A DNA stretch of 64,000 nt from Pseudomonadota bacterium. GTDB lineage: Bacteria; Pseudomonadota; Alphaproteobacteria; Rhizobiales; Pleomorphomonadaceae. The stretch spans positions 62,001 through 126,000 of the forward strand of contig JAEZHI010000004.1 of assembly GCA_023436885.1 (NCBI GenBank), written 5' to 3'. How positions within the stretch are numbered: the first letter of the stretch is position 1; every line of letters begins with the position of its first letter. The position numbers were made by a program, and so were the translations under genes. The notes under the pieces are model-generated. The model ran no database searches. It had not been told where the DNA came from and saw only the letters and a program-made list of their open reading frames with translations. Positions 8,992 to 18,214 of the stretch are shown one piece after another.

Positions 8992-10233
8992 TTGTCGACC
9001 GTCGCAAACCGCTTCGTCACTCTTCTTCGTATCGTCGCTCTGGCGTCGATGGCGGTCGTGTGCCTTGCGGCCGGCGCTCGTGCGGACGGAGCCCCGGTGG
9101 CGACCGACGGTCGCGTTGTCGGTGACGACAATCGAACCCGCTTCGTGCTCGACCTATCAGGCGAGGTCGAACTCAGCGCATTCACGCTCGCGGATCCCTA
9201 TCGTGTCGTCATTGATCTTCCCGAGATTGACTTTCGTCTACCGCCCGGCACGGGATCGTCAGGGCGCGGACTCGTCAGCGATTGGCGCTACGGTCAGTTC
9301 GCCGCTGGCCGGTCGCGGATCGTGCTCGATGTTACCGGGCCAGTGAAGATCGACAAGGCGTTCGTGCTGCCCGCCGTTGAAAACCAGCCCGCTCGCATGG
9401 TGCTCGATCTTCTGAAGACGACGGCTGCCGCCTTTGATGAAGATCTTAGAAAAAACCAGCTCGCCCGCGATAGCGCCAACGAGACGCCGGTTCAGAAGGC
9501 GGACCAACTGCCGCCGCCTGACCGCACCAAGCGCGAGAAACCACTGATCGTCATCGATGCCGGCCATGGCGGTGTGGACTCCGGGACGATTTCCGGATCG
9601 GGCGTGATGGAAAAGGATATTGTCCTGGCCTTTGCCAAGAAGCTTCAGGAGCGTCTTGAGCAAACCGGCAAGGTGGCGGTTCTGCTCACCCGCACGGACG
9701 ACACCTTTTTGCCGCTTGGCGCTCGGGTGCAGTTTGGCCGCGATCACGCTGCCGATCTGTTCGTATCGATCCACGCCGATTCCGAACACGAAGGGTCGGT
9801 GCGTGGCGCCACGGTTTATACCCTGTCCGACAAGGCGTCCGACCAGGAAGCCGCCGCACTGGCCGCCAAGGAAAATGCATCGGACCTCATCGCCGGCCTT
9901 GATCTGCAAAAGGACGCCGACGGCGTGACCGACATTCTTGTCGACTTGACGCGCCGGGAAACGCGCAATTTCTCATCCGCCTTTGCCAATGGACTGGTCG
10001 GCGACCTCGCCTCCGCGACCAGGATGATCAAGAACCCCAGGCGTTCCGCCGGTTTCCAGGTCTTGCGAGCTCACGACGTTCCTTCGGTTCTGATCGAGAT
10101 TGGCTACTTGTCCAACGACCAGGATGAAAAGCTGCTGACTTCCGAGGAGTGGCGTTCGCGCGTGGCGGATGCCGTCACTCAGGCGGTATTGCGCTTCTTC
10201 GGGCAGAAGTACGCTTATATGGGTAGCAAATAG
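8992..10233 (+). CDS. amiC: N-acetylmuramoyl-L-alanine amidase (AmiC type, AMIN + Amidase_3)
   Basis: Periplasmic zinc amidase that cleaves the peptide stem from N-acetylmuramic acid during septum splitting. An AMIN domain lies at about 35-150 (TRFVLDLSG, YRVVIDLPE). The catalytic domain lies at about 180-410, with VIDAGHGGVDSG (Zn His and Glu region), SIHADSE (second Zn His) and VLIEIGYLSN (catalytic Glu). The frame is open from an ATG at 8890. However, the TTG at 8992 has GGAG 7 bases upstream and gives a clean signal peptide (TLLRIVALASMAVVCLAAGARA), so I prefer it; this start is not certain. It is followed by PBP1A on the same strand after 224 bases, which groups wall-remodelling functions. 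Confidence 0.9.
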   Translation: MSTVANRFVTLLRIVALASMAVVCLAAGARADGAPVATDGRVVGDDNRTRFVLDLSGEVELSAFTLADPYRVVIDLPEIDFRLPPGTGSSGRGLVSDWRYGQFAAGRSRIVLDVTGPVKIDKAFVLPAVENQPARMVLDLLKTTAAAFDEDLRKNQLARDSANETPVQKADQLPPPDRTKREKPLIVIDAGHGGVDSGTISGSGVMEKDIVLAFAKKLQERLEQTGKVAVLLTRTDDTFLPLGARVQFGRDHAADLFVSIHADSEHEGSVRGATVYTLSDKASDQEAAALAAKENASDLIAGLDLQKDADGVTDILVDLTRRETRNFSSAFANGLVGDLASATRMIKNPRRSAGFQVLRAHDVPSVLIEIGYLSNDQDEKLLTSEEWRSRVADAVTQAVLRFFGQKYAYMGSK

Positions 10234-10457
10234 CTACATCCGTCCACTGTTGCCACATCGCAACGCCGCGGCCCCGTCTTCGCCACAAAGACCGGCGAAC
10301 GTCCCGCCAAACAGAAACATTCGCATTCTGTGGCGTTTTGCGGTATCGGCTGGCCCCAATCCGGCGTCTGGTGTCCGGACGTGCCGATGAGGTCCAGGCC
10401 ATCGCGACGAACGGGCACGTCGGCGTAGATGGTGTCGACGGGAATGATGGACGGAAT

Positions 10458-12935
10458 ATGATCTTTGTAAGATTCTTCGGCTGGGTCTTCTCGATCGCGG
10501 CGCTGCTGTTCCTGGTGGTGGCCAGCGGAGTAGCCATTTACATTCATTCCCTGAGCGATGACCTTCCCGACACCAATCAGCTGCGGAACTACCAACCGCC
10601 TGTGGTGACGCGCGTTCATGCTGCCGACGGTGAGTTAGCTTCGGAATATGCGCACGAACGGCGCCTTTTCCTGCCGATTCAGATGATCCCGGATCGGGTC
10701 AAGCAGGCTTTCATTTCCGCCGAGGACAAGGACTTCTACACGCACCCTGGCATCGATGTTCTCAGCCTTGCCGGCGCTGCGGTCAAGAATCTGGACACCC
10801 TGGTCTCCGGTTCAAAGAAGCGCATGGTCGGCGCTTCGACCATCACGCAGCAGGTTGCCAAGGTCTTCCTGCTGTCCAATGAGAGGACCATCGATCGCAA
10901 GATTCGCGAAGCGCTTCTCACTTTGAAGATCGAGCAGACCTACACGAAGGATCAGATTCTCGAACTCTATCTCAATGAGATTTATCTCGGGTTCCGGTCG
11001 TACGGCGTTGCCGCAGCTGCGCTTTCCTATTTCGACAAGCCGCTGTCCGACTTGAAGCTCGAGGAAGTTGCCTATCTCGCTGCGCTTCCCAAGGGGCCTG
11101 AGAACTATAATCCCTATCGGAGCCGTCAGGCCGCCATCGACCGCCGTAATTATGTTCTGCAGCAGATGGTGAACAATGGTTACGTAACGCGCGAGGAAGG
11201 AGAGGCGGCTATGAAGGCGCCGCTCGTCATCGCCGAACGGAACCAGTCCGCAAAGGTCTTTGCCTCCGATTATTTCGTCGAGGAAGTGCGCCGTACCCTG
11301 CTCACCATGTATGGCGAGAAGGGACTTTATGAGGGCGGTCTTTCGGTTCGTACGACGCTCGATCCGAAGATGCAGGTGATCGCCCGCAGTGTTCTTCAGC
11401 GCGCGCTCTTGCGCTACGACGAGGCGCATGGCTGGCGCGGAGCCAAGAAGCAGATCGATGTTTCCGGTGACTGGGGAATTCCGCTTGCGGCCGAGACTGC
11501 GCTCTCGGATGTTCCCGAGTGGAATTTGGCCGTCGTTCTCGGCTTTGAAGGAGATTCTGCCCGCATCGGTTTGCAGCCTTCCAAGGGGCCTACGGGCAAG
11601 GTCAATGATGAACGTGTCGAAGGTATCATTCCGCTCGATCAGTTGAAGTGGGCCAAGTGGGAAACCGGCCCCAAGCGGGGTGCTCCGGTGAAGGCCGCCT
11701 CTGATGTGCTCTCGGTGGGCGACGTCATCTACGTCGAGAAGACCGGGACTACGATCGGCGCCCGTGAAGCCTATCGCTTGCGCCAATTCCCAGGCATCTC
11801 TGGCGCCATGGTCGCCATGGACTCGAACACGGGCCGCGTTCGCGCCATGGTCGGAGGTTTCTCCTTCGCCGAGAGCGAGTTTAATCGCGCGACGCAGGCG
11901 ATGAGGCAACCGGGTTCCTCGTTCAAGCCCTTCGTTTACTCGGCCGCGCTCGATAATGGCTATACGCCAGCTTCCGTGATCCTCGACGCACCGATCGAGA
12001 TCGATCAGGGCGCCGGCCTGGGCATTTGGCGGCCGCAGAATTACGGCGGCGGATACATCGGCCCCGCCACGCTCCGGACCGGTATCGAACAGTCGCGCAA
12101 CCTCATGACCGTGCGTCTCGCGCAGGACATGGGAATGCCGCTGGTAGCAGAATATGCGCGCCGCTTCGGTGTTTACGACAATATGCAGCCGGTCCTGGCG
12201 ATGTCTCTTGGCGCCGGTGAAACGACGGTGATGCGCATGGTGAATGCCTACGCGATTATTGCCAACGGCGGGCGTCGTGTTCAGCCCACATTGATCGATC
12301 GCGTTCAGGATCGCTTCGGTCGCACCATCTACAAGCATGATCAGCGCGTTTGTAATGGCTGCAATGCCGACGACTGGAAGGGGCAGGACGAGCCGCAACT
12401 CGTGGACGAGCGCGAGCAGGTTCTCGATCCGATGACCGCCTACCAGATCACATCGATGATGGAGGGCGTCGTCCAGCGCGGTACGGCCACCGTGATCAAG
12501 AGCCTGAACCGCCCGATCGCCGGCAAGACCGGCACAACCAACGACGAAAAGGATGCCTGGTTTGTCGGCTTCACGCCTGAGCTGACGGTTGGCGTTTTCC
12601 TGGGCTTCGATACGCCAAAGCCGATGGGACATGGGTCTACCGGCGGTATGATGGCCGCGCCGGTGTTCCGCGATTTCATGGGGCCGGCCTTGGCAGGTCA
12701 GCCACCTCAGGAATTCAAGGTGCCTGAGGGCATGACGCTGATCCCGATCAACCGCAAGACGGGCATGCGTGCCTATGAGGGCGAGAGCGCCATCATCGAA
12801 GCGTTCAAGCCGGGCACCGGCCCGTCGGATGTCTATTCGGTCATTGGCGGCGACGGTGTTGCCTGGGGCGTGCCGACACAGGTCAACCCCGAGGCTGACA
12901 AGGCTGCCGTGAGCGGAACGGGCGGTCTTTATTGA
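10458..12935 (+). CDS. mrcA: Penicillin-binding protein 1A (bifunctional transglycosylase/transpeptidase)
   Basis: Polymerises and cross-links peptidoglycan at the inner membrane. It has 825 residues with a single N-terminal membrane anchor (about 5-30). The GT51 domain has EDKDFYTHPGID (catalytic Glu), GASTITQQVAK and LNEIYLG. A linker/OB-like region follows. The transpeptidase domain has SSFK (active serine, in GSSFKPFVYS), SRN (EQSRNLMT) and KTGTTND. The start is the ATG at 10458, which is preceded by GGACGGA; upstream in-frame codons lack family similarity. It follows the amidase gene and precedes prfB, a common alphaproteobacterial order. Confidence 0.96.
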   Translation: MIFVRFFGWVFSIAALLFLVVASGVAIYIHSLSDDLPDTNQLRNYQPPVVTRVHAADGELASEYAHERRLFLPIQMIPDRVKQAFISAEDKDFYTHPGIDVLSLAGAAVKNLDTLVSGSKKRMVGASTITQQVAKVFLLSNERTIDRKIREALLTLKIEQTYTKDQILELYLNEIYLGFRSYGVAAAALSYFDKPLSDLKLEEVAYLAALPKGPENYNPYRSRQAAIDRRNYVLQQMVNNGYVTREEGEAAMKAPLVIAERNQSAKVFASDYFVEEVRRTLLTMYGEKGLYEGGLSVRTTLDPKMQVIARSVLQRALLRYDEAHGWRGAKKQIDVSGDWGIPLAAETALSDVPEWNLAVVLGFEGDSARIGLQPSKGPTGKVNDERVEGIIPLDQLKWAKWETGPKRGAPVKAASDVLSVGDVIYVEKTGTTIGAREAYRLRQFPGISGAMVAMDSNTGRVRAMVGGFSFAESEFNRATQAMRQPGSSFKPFVYSAALDNGYTPASVILDAPIEIDQGAGLGIWRPQNYGGGYIGPATLRTGIEQSRNLMTVRLAQDMGMPLVAEYARRFGVYDNMQPVLAMSLGAGETTVMRMVNAYAIIANGGRRVQPTLIDRVQDRFGRTIYKHDQRVCNGCNADDWKGQDEPQLVDEREQVLDPMTAYQITSMMEGVVQRGTATVIKSLNRPIAGKTGTTNDEKDAWFVGFTPELTVGVFLGFDTPKPMGHGSTGGMMAAPVFRDFMGPALAGQPPQEFKVPEGMTLIPINRKTGMRAYEGESAIIEAFKPGTGPSDVYSVIGGDGVAWGVPTQVNPEADKAAVSGTGGLY

Positions 12936-13025
12936 ATGTGGATGCAGGCGTTCCTAGATCAGGCCCCGAAGCGGAATAGATAGCCGACGGGTTTACAACC
13001 GAGGCTTCCATTCATATGGTCCGCC

Positions 13026-13049
13026 GCGCCCGTGATCGACGACGGGCGC
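13026..13049. repeat. Perfect hairpin between mrcA and prfB
   Basis: Inverted repeat GCGCCCGT / ACGGGCGC with an 8-base loop. It is not followed by a T-tract, so it is a weak candidate for mrcA termination or an mRNA-stabilising structure upstream of prfB. Confidence 0.4.
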
Positions 13050-13105
13050 TCGCCGATGGCTCCCGCCGCGGTGAATATTCAACCTCATGACCGGAGCTCA
13101 CGCCC

Positions 13106-14237
13106 ATGCGAGCCGAAATCGAGGCCATCGTCGACGAGATCAAGCAGGGTATGGCCCTGCTGAGGAGGCATCTTTGACTGGGATGCCTCCCAGCAACGCC
13201 TAGCCGAACTGAACGGTTTCGTCGAAGACCCTTCTCTGTGGAACGATCCCGAGCGCGCGCAGAAGATCATGCGCGAGCGGACCGACCTAGAGAACCGAAT
13301 CAATGGCTATCTCAAGCTCGACCGCGATCTGAAGGATAGCGTCGAGCTGATCGAGCTCGGTGAGATGGAAGGCGATGCCACCGTCGTCACCGACGCCGAG
13401 AACACCTTGCGCGGCCTCAAGGACGAGATCGCCCGCCAGCAGGTGGAATCGATGCTGTCCGGCGAGGCCGATGCTAACGATACCTACATCGAAGTGAACT
13501 CCGGTGCCGGCGGTACGGAAAGCCAGGACTGGACCAACATGCTCCTGCGCATGTACACGCGCTGGGCCGAGCAGCACGGCTACAAGGTCGAGTTGCTGGA
13601 AGTTCATGACGGCGAAGAGGCCGGCATCAAGAGTGCCACGGTGCTCATCAAGGGCCATAATGCCTACGGTTGGATGAAGACGGAATCCGGTGTTCATCGG
13701 CTCGTGCGCATTTCGCCCTTCGATAGCCAGGCCCGTCGGCACACTTCCTTCTCGTCTGTCTGGGTCTATCCCGTGATTGACGACAAGATCGAGATCGAGA
13801 TCAACGAGAGCGACTGCCGTATCGACACTTATCGCGCTCAAGGCGCCGGCGGTCAGCACATCAATACGACCGACTCGGCTGTGCGCATCACGCATTATCC
13901 CTCGGGTATCGTCGTTTCGTGTCAGGCCGAGCGTTCTCAGCACAAGAACCGCGCCACCGCGTGGAACATGCTGCGCGCCCGCCTTTACGAAGCTGAGTTG
14001 AAGAAGCGGGAAGAGAAAGCCAACGCCGAGCAGGCCGGCAAAACCGACATCGGTTGGGGCCATCAGATCCGTTCCTATGTTCTGCAGCCCTACCAGCTCG
14101 TCAAGGATCTCAGGACCGGCGTTGAAAGCACGTCCCCTTCCGACGTTCTCAACGGCGACCTCGACGGCTTTATGGAGGCGGCGTTGGCCCAGCGGGCCTT
14201 TGGCAAGCAGCCGGCTCAGATCGCCGATATCGACTGA
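13106..14237 (+). CDS. prfB: Peptide chain release factor 2, expressed by programmed +1 frameshift
   Basis: Recognises UGA and UAA stop codons and triggers peptide release. The frame starts at the ATG at 13106 (MRAEIEAIVDEIKQG), runs 23 codons to an in-frame TGA at 13175, and continues in the +1 frame from GAC at 13176 (DWDASQQRLAELNGF). The product is 376 residues. The anticodon-like tripeptide SPF is in RISPFDSQ, and the catalytic GGQ is in GAGGQHINTTDS. Treating the long downstream frame as the whole gene, with a start near 13269, would lose the N-terminal helical domain. A terminator follows the stop. Confidence 0.97.
13163..13178 (+). promoter_or_regulatory. prfB programmed +1 frameshift site
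   Basis: AGGAGG (13163-13168), a 3-base spacer, then CTT TGA C (13172-13178). This is the same architecture as the E. coli RF2 site: internal Shine-Dalgarno, slippery CUU, in-frame UGA and a following C. Low RF2 slows termination at the UGA and favours the shift, giving autoregulation. Confidence 0.97.
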
Positions 14238-14261
14238 TCGACTGGAGCTATGGAAATGAAG

Positions 14262-14291
14262 AAGGCGGGGTGCCAGCGCACTCCGCCTTTT
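14262..14291 (+). terminator. Rho-independent terminator of prfB
   Basis: Twelve-base-pair stem (AAGGCGGGGTGC / GCACTCCGCCTT with one G-T pair), 4-base loop CAGC, then TTTT CT. It lies 25 bases after the prfB stop and just before the convergent peptidase gene, so it may serve both. Confidence 0.88.
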
Positions 14292-14324
14292 CTCATCGTC
14301 TATTGGCTTCGCCCGGGCAGACGA

Positions 14325-15653
14325 TTACGGAAGCAGGCTGGCCAGGCGGTTGCCAGCTTCGATGTAATTGACCGGATTGAGAGCGACGCCGTTGATGCGC
14401 GTCTCGTAGTGAAGGTGTGGACCGGTCGACCGGCCGGTTGACCCAACCTCTCCGATCACCGTATCGCGTGTCACGCGATCGCCGACGTTGGCAAGGATCT
14501 TCGACATATGACCGTAACGCGTAGTTACACCGTTGCCGTGGTCGACTTCCACCATGTTGCCGTAACCACCTGACCACCCGGCAACTGTAACGACACCTGG
14601 AGCCGTTGGCCGGATGTCGGTGCCCGTGGGGGAGCGGAAATCTATGCCCGCATGAAAGGCCAGCGAGCCCAGAAAAGGATCGCGGCGGGATCCGAAATTC
14701 GAGGTCATTTCCCCGCCGGGCATGGGGCGGATCAACGGCAGGCGTGACGCTTCGGCCTTGACGAGAGCAATGCGGCCGAAAGCCTGGTCGGCTTCCTGCA
14801 TGGCAGCTGCGAGGGCTTGAGCTCCGCCTATTGGAATATAGGGGCCGCCGACCGCATCTTGGGAGTCTCCCCGAACATCGGGAACGCTCACGCTCAGCCC
14901 CGCATCGGCCATTATCCCGATGGCCGCATTCACCCGAGAGTTGGCGGCGTCTGCGATGGCCTCGACGGCTTTAGCCTGTTCCGCGTCGACGGCAGCCAGA
15001 TGGCTTGAAATTGCCTTGAAATCAGGTTTTCCGTCGGCGGTGCGCAGATCAAACTTCGGAGCAACGCTGCCTTTTTCACTCTTCGATGTCAGTGCTTCGA
15101 ATTGCTGATCGATCAAGCTCGCCCGGCCGGCATCGGCATATGCAGATACGGGATCTGTTACGTCGGTCGGGTCGGCTGCCGCTCTCTTGTCGGCCGGAAT
15201 CGCAGCGTTATGGCTGTCGATGAGACCAATGCTCCGGGCTTTGTCTATGAGCTCTCCCACGGCCCGCTGGCGTTCCGAGATGCCCTGCTGGGCAGACATG
15301 ATCTTGTCGACCTTCTCGTCCATCGCAACGCTATCGAGGATCTGACGGCTGGAGATGCGGTCTATTTCCGAGCGGAGACGAGCAATACGATCTTCATATG
15401 CCTGCTGCATGTCGGCGTTCCGCTCGCGGACGAGGTCGAACAGATCGTCGCGAAAAACCAGATAGGTGGTGGCCGCGAGGAAGCCGAGCGAAACCGTCAG
15501 GAACAGTGTAAGGCCGCCAAACAGGGCGAGTGGGCTGAAGGTATAGGTGCGGGTGTTGTCCCGGCTGATGATGACGATGCGTCTCGCCGAGTCCTGGTGT
15601 CGGTATCTGTCTGCGGCTTGCGATCTCATCAACGCGACGCTCCAAAAAGGCAT
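14325..15653 (-). CDS. LytM-type M23 peptidase, membrane anchored
   Basis: Peptidoglycan endopeptidase or amidase activator at the inner membrane. Residues about 25-60 hold a transmembrane segment (SPLALFGGLTLFLTVSLGFL). A coiled-coil-like stretch (about 65-125, EDRIARLRSEIDRISSRQ) and a long linker follow. The C-terminal M23 domain has the Zn ligands HAGIDFRSP (HxxxD) and HLHYE (HxH), with GYGNMVEVDHGNG between them. All catalytic ligands are present, so it may be an active enzyme rather than an EnvC-like activator. Start codons at 15671, 15653 and 15629 are possible; 15653 has GGAG 6 bases upstream. It is convergent with prfB. Confidence 0.88.
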   Translation of the reverse strand: MPFWSVALMRSQAADRYRHQDSARRIVIISRDNTRTYTFSPLALFGGLTLFLTVSLGFLAATTYLVFRDDLFDLVRERNADMQQAYEDRIARLRSEIDRISSRQILDSVAMDEKVDKIMSAQQGISERQRAVGELIDKARSIGLIDSHNAAIPADKRAAADPTDVTDPVSAYADAGRASLIDQQFEALTSKSEKGSVAPKFDLRTADGKPDFKAISSHLAAVDAEQAKAVEAIADAANSRVNAAIGIMADAGLSVSVPDVRGDSQDAVGGPYIPIGGAQALAAAMQEADQAFGRIALVKAEASRLPLIRPMPGGEMTSNFGSRRDPFLGSLAFHAGIDFRSPTGTDIRPTAPGVVTVAGWSGGYGNMVEVDHGNGVTTRYGHMSKILANVGDRVTRDTVIGEVGSTGRSTGPHLHYETRINGVALNPVNYIEAGNRLASLLP

Positions 15654-15785
15654 TTGCCGCTCCGCCGACATGCGGCAGGCGTGCCCCGTTGAGAGCGATT
15701 AGAAACTGTTAGGGTTAATGAAGGCTTGAAATTTGGGACTTGAGTTGGTCGGGGTGCTTTTTACGGCGGCCCGACCGGAGCGAGC

Positions 15786-16250
15786 CTAGAGCGCCTTGAC
15801 GGCCGCCAGCACCTCTTCGGCATGGCCTTCAACCTTCACCTTCGGCCAGGCCCTGGCAATTGTTCCATCCGGAGCGACAAGAAAGGTCGATCGAACAATG
15901 CCGAAATACTTCTTTCCGTAGAGCGATTTTTCTCCCCATGCGCCATAGCTCTCGGCAACCTGGTGATCAGGATCAGAGCCGAGTGCCACAGTCAGCTTAT
16001 GCTTCAGGCGGAATTTGCCATGCTTCTCAACGGTGTCGGGTGAAATTCCGATTACCGTGGCACCGGCCTTTTCGAACTCATCAGCCAGACATGAAAAGCC
16101 GATGGCCTCTTTCGTACAGCCCGAAGTGTCGTCCTTGGGATAGAAATAAACGACCACCGGCCGGCCCTTCAGCGCGGCAAGAGACACTTGGCCTTCATCG
16201 GTGGCAAGGGTGAAGTCGGGGGCAGGGGATCCAACGGTAACATTCGTCAT
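15786..16250 (-). CDS. bcp: Thiol peroxidase of the Bcp/PrxQ family
   Basis: Cytoplasmic peroxiredoxin that reduces hydroperoxides with thioredoxin. It has 154 residues. The thioredoxin-like fold has VVVYFYPKDDTSGCTKEA, where C45 is the peroxidatic cysteine with its conserved Thr. The second cysteine is at position 54 (IGFSC), not at position 50 as in E. coli Bcp, where this protein has Ile. The resolving mechanism is therefore unclear: C54 could resolve, or the protein could act as a 1-Cys enzyme. The start at 16250 fits the family; the longer frame upstream has no similarity. Confidence 0.92.
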   Translation of the reverse strand: MTNVTVGSPAPDFTLATDEGQVSLAALKGRPVVVYFYPKDDTSGCTKEAIGFSCLADEFEKAGATVIGISPDTVEKHGKFRLKHKLTVALGSDPDHQVAESYGAWGEKSLYGKKYFGIVRSTFLVAPDGTIARAWPKVKVEGHAEEVLAAVKAL

Positions 16251-16566
16251 TGGGGTACTTTCCGGCTCTGATGCCGCCTTTATCGCCCGTGGTGATGGCT
16301 TGAGCAAGGGGCAAACCTTAAGCAACATCCAAGCTTGTGCGCGGGTAAACCCTTGCGAAGTGCAACGCGCGGTCGCCGCCAATTTGGGCTATGAGCCTGC
16401 CCAAGAAAGCACCAGTCTGGGCAGGATATTCCCATCAAAAAATGTGCTTCTCAAAGTTACGGAGATGAGTAAAGATACGGGTGTTTCTTAAAATAAGTCG
16501 AGTTTTTGAACTATTTTCTGCGGATATTCCGCTTCGATCCCTCCATTTGATTTAAGGAGGACAGCC
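16251..16566. promoter_or_regulatory. Divergent intergenic region upstream of bcp and a small orphan gene
   Basis: About 316 bases holding two divergent promoters. It turns AT-richer toward 16480-16550. An open frame crosses it (16201-16491) but has no recognisable start signal or family features. No specific operator was recognised. Confidence 0.35.
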
Positions 16567-16854
16567 GTGATTGTTTCTTCGAAACAAGGTTTTAGTACGC
16601 ATTTGGAGTTTGAGGGCTTGCCACCGATACCTGTTGTCTGTCGCGTCAAGGCAGGCTTCAGAAGTGACGGAACTCTTGCCGTCGAAGGTGAGGCAGAGGT
16701 TGAGGACGACCTTACTTATCTGGTCGGTGTATGCGGTCGGATCAGCGTCGGCTCCGATCGTCCAAAGATCAGTGTCCGCATCGCTTCTGCTGACGCTGAG
16801 CATGGCGTTCTGCGCTTTTTGATCCGAGACCCGGCGCTTGATGGTACGGCCTAG
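16567..16854 (+). CDS. Small protein of unknown function
   Basis: A 95-residue product that I do not recognise. The case that it is real rests on a perfect AAGGAGG ending 6 bases before a GTG start at 16567 and a stop followed by a terminator-like hairpin. The product is soluble, with no signal peptide or membrane segment, and is mostly predicted beta strand: alternating hydrophobic runs such as LTYLVGVCGRISV and PKISVRIASAD. It is acidic and holds two cysteines (C25 and C56). It stands alone, divergent from bcp and convergent with fba. A PilZ-like small barrel is conceivable, but no RxxxR signature is present. Confidence 0.6.
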   Translation: MIVSSKQGFSTHLEFEGLPPIPVVCRVKAGFRSDGTLAVEGEAEVEDDLTYLVGVCGRISVGSDRPKISVRIASADAEHGVLRFLIRDPALDGTA

Positions 16855-16888
16855 GCTATTCGCCTTGTCATCAATATAGGCATAAAAA

Positions 16889-16909
16889 ACGGGGCGCCTA
16901 AGCGCCCCG
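16889..16909 (-). terminator. Rho-independent terminator of fba
   Basis: Hairpin ACGGGGCGC / GCGCCCCGT with a short loop. On the minus strand it is followed by TTTTTT (complement of the A-run at 16884-16889), giving a strong terminator for fba. On the plus strand the tract after it is weaker but may end the small upstream gene too. Confidence 0.85.
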
Positions 16910-16932
16910 TTCTATTTGTAGCGATCGACCGT

Positions 16933-17997
16933 TCAAGCGATCTTCGGATCGAGCTCGCCCGAAGCGTAACGCTTGGCCATATCGGCGAGCGGGATCGGCT
17001 TGATCTTGGAGCCGTTACCGGCCGCGCCGAATTCCTCGTAGCGCTGCTTGCAGACCTTCTGCATCGCAGCCATGGCCGGCTTCATGAAGGAGCGCGGGTC
17101 GAACTCAGCGGGCTTCTCTGCGAAGAACTTGCGGATGGCACCGGTGATGGCCATGCGGCAGTCCGTGTCGATGTTCACCTTGCGCACACCGTGCTTTATG
17201 CCGTTGACGATCTCTTCGACCGGAACGCCGAAGGTCTGGGGCATCTTGCCGCCGTAGGCGTTGATGATGTCGAGCAGATCCTGCGGAACCGACGACGAGC
17301 CATGCATGACCAGATGCACGTTTGGCATGCGCTCGTGGATCTCCTTGATCCGGTAGATGGCGAGCACGTCGCCGTCCGGCTTGCGGGAGAACTTGTAGGC
17401 GCCGTGGCTGGTGCCCATGGCGATGGCCAAGGCGTCAACCTTGGTGCGCTTGACGAACTTCACGGCTTCGTCCGGATCGGTCAGCAGCTGTTCCTTGCTG
17501 AGGATGCCCTCGGCGCCGTGGCCGTCTTCCTTGTCGCCCTTGCCTGTCTCAAGCGAGCCAAGCACGCCGAGCTCGCCTTCCGTCGAGGCGCCAACCAGGT
17601 GGCTGAGCTCAGCGACGCGGCCGGTGACGTTGGCATTGTAATCGAAGTCAGCCGGGGTCTTGCCGTCGGCCTTGAGCGAGCCGTCCATCATGACCGACGA
17701 GAAACCGTTGGTGATGGCCGAAAGGCAGGTGGCCTCCGAGTTGCCATGGTCCTGATGCATGCAGACCGGAACGTCAGGGTAGAGCTCGATGGCGGCCTTG
17801 ATCAGGTGGCTGAGCACGATGTCGTTGGCGAACGCGCGGGCACCGCGGCTGGCCTGCATGATCACCGGGCTGTCGGTCTCTTTGGCCGCAGCCATGACGG
17901 ACAGCATCTGCTCCATGTTGTTGATATTGAAGGCCGGCATGCCGTAGCCGTGTTCGGCGGCATGATCGAGCAGCTGCCGCAGTGAAACCAGCGCCAT
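16933..17997 (-). CDS. fba: Class II fructose-bisphosphate aldolase
   Basis: Zinc-dependent cleavage of fructose-1,6-bisphosphate to DHAP and glyceraldehyde-3-phosphate, and the reverse in gluconeogenesis. It has 354 residues, class IIB-like. Motifs are HQDHG (Zn ligand and catalytic Asp), STEGELGVLGSLE, GTSHGAYKF (Zn His), MHGSSSVP (Zn His) and KVNIDTD (phosphate site). It stands 217 bases downstream of the sugar-phosphate kinase gene on the same strand. The gap has its own inverted repeat, so fba probably has its own promoter. Confidence 0.96.
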   Translation of the reverse strand: MALVSLRQLLDHAAEHGYGMPAFNINNMEQMLSVMAAAKETDSPVIMQASRGARAFANDIVLSHLIKAAIELYPDVPVCMHQDHGNSEATCLSAITNGFSSVMMDGSLKADGKTPADFDYNANVTGRVAELSHLVGASTEGELGVLGSLETGKGDKEDGHGAEGILSKEQLLTDPDEAVKFVKRTKVDALAIAMGTSHGAYKFSRKPDGDVLAIYRIKEIHERMPNVHLVMHGSSSVPQDLLDIINAYGGKMPQTFGVPVEEIVNGIKHGVRKVNIDTDCRMAITGAIRKFFAEKPAEFDPRSFMKPAMAAMQKVCKQRYEEFGAAGNGSKIKPIPLADMAKRYASGELDPKIA

Positions 17998-18181
17998 AAG
18001 GGAACTCCTTCGCGAATTCTTCTGTGGTCTCGAGCCCTTCCCGCCTATCGCTAGCGACTGGCGAAACAGACTGGCTCATATCTACGACTTTAGCACGATT
18101 TACCAGAGCCGAGTTCGGTCAAGCACGCTCGTTGCGCCAAAAAAACGTGAACGCAATTGATAGTTCGTCTGAATAGTGGTG

Positions 18182-18199
18182 TTTCCCTCTATAGGGAAA
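18182..18199. promoter_or_regulatory. Perfect inverted repeat upstream of fba
   Basis: TTTCCCT-CTAT-AGGGAAA, 7-base arms, placed 16 bases past the kinase stop and 185 bases before the fba start. It looks more like a protein-binding dyad (AT-containing, short spacer) than a terminator, because no T-tract follows. The regulator is unknown. Confidence 0.45.
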
Positions 18200-18214
18200 T
18201 TACTGTGCCTACGG

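Noticed and set aside
10812..12632. 606-codon open frame on the minus strand across the PBP1A gene
   Set aside because: It is the antisense shadow of mrcA, which has all catalytic motifs; high GC leaves antisense frames open.
16201..16491. 96-codon plus-strand frame between bcp and the small orphan gene
   Set aside because: Begins inside bcp on the opposite strand, lacks a ribosome-binding site and recognisable features.
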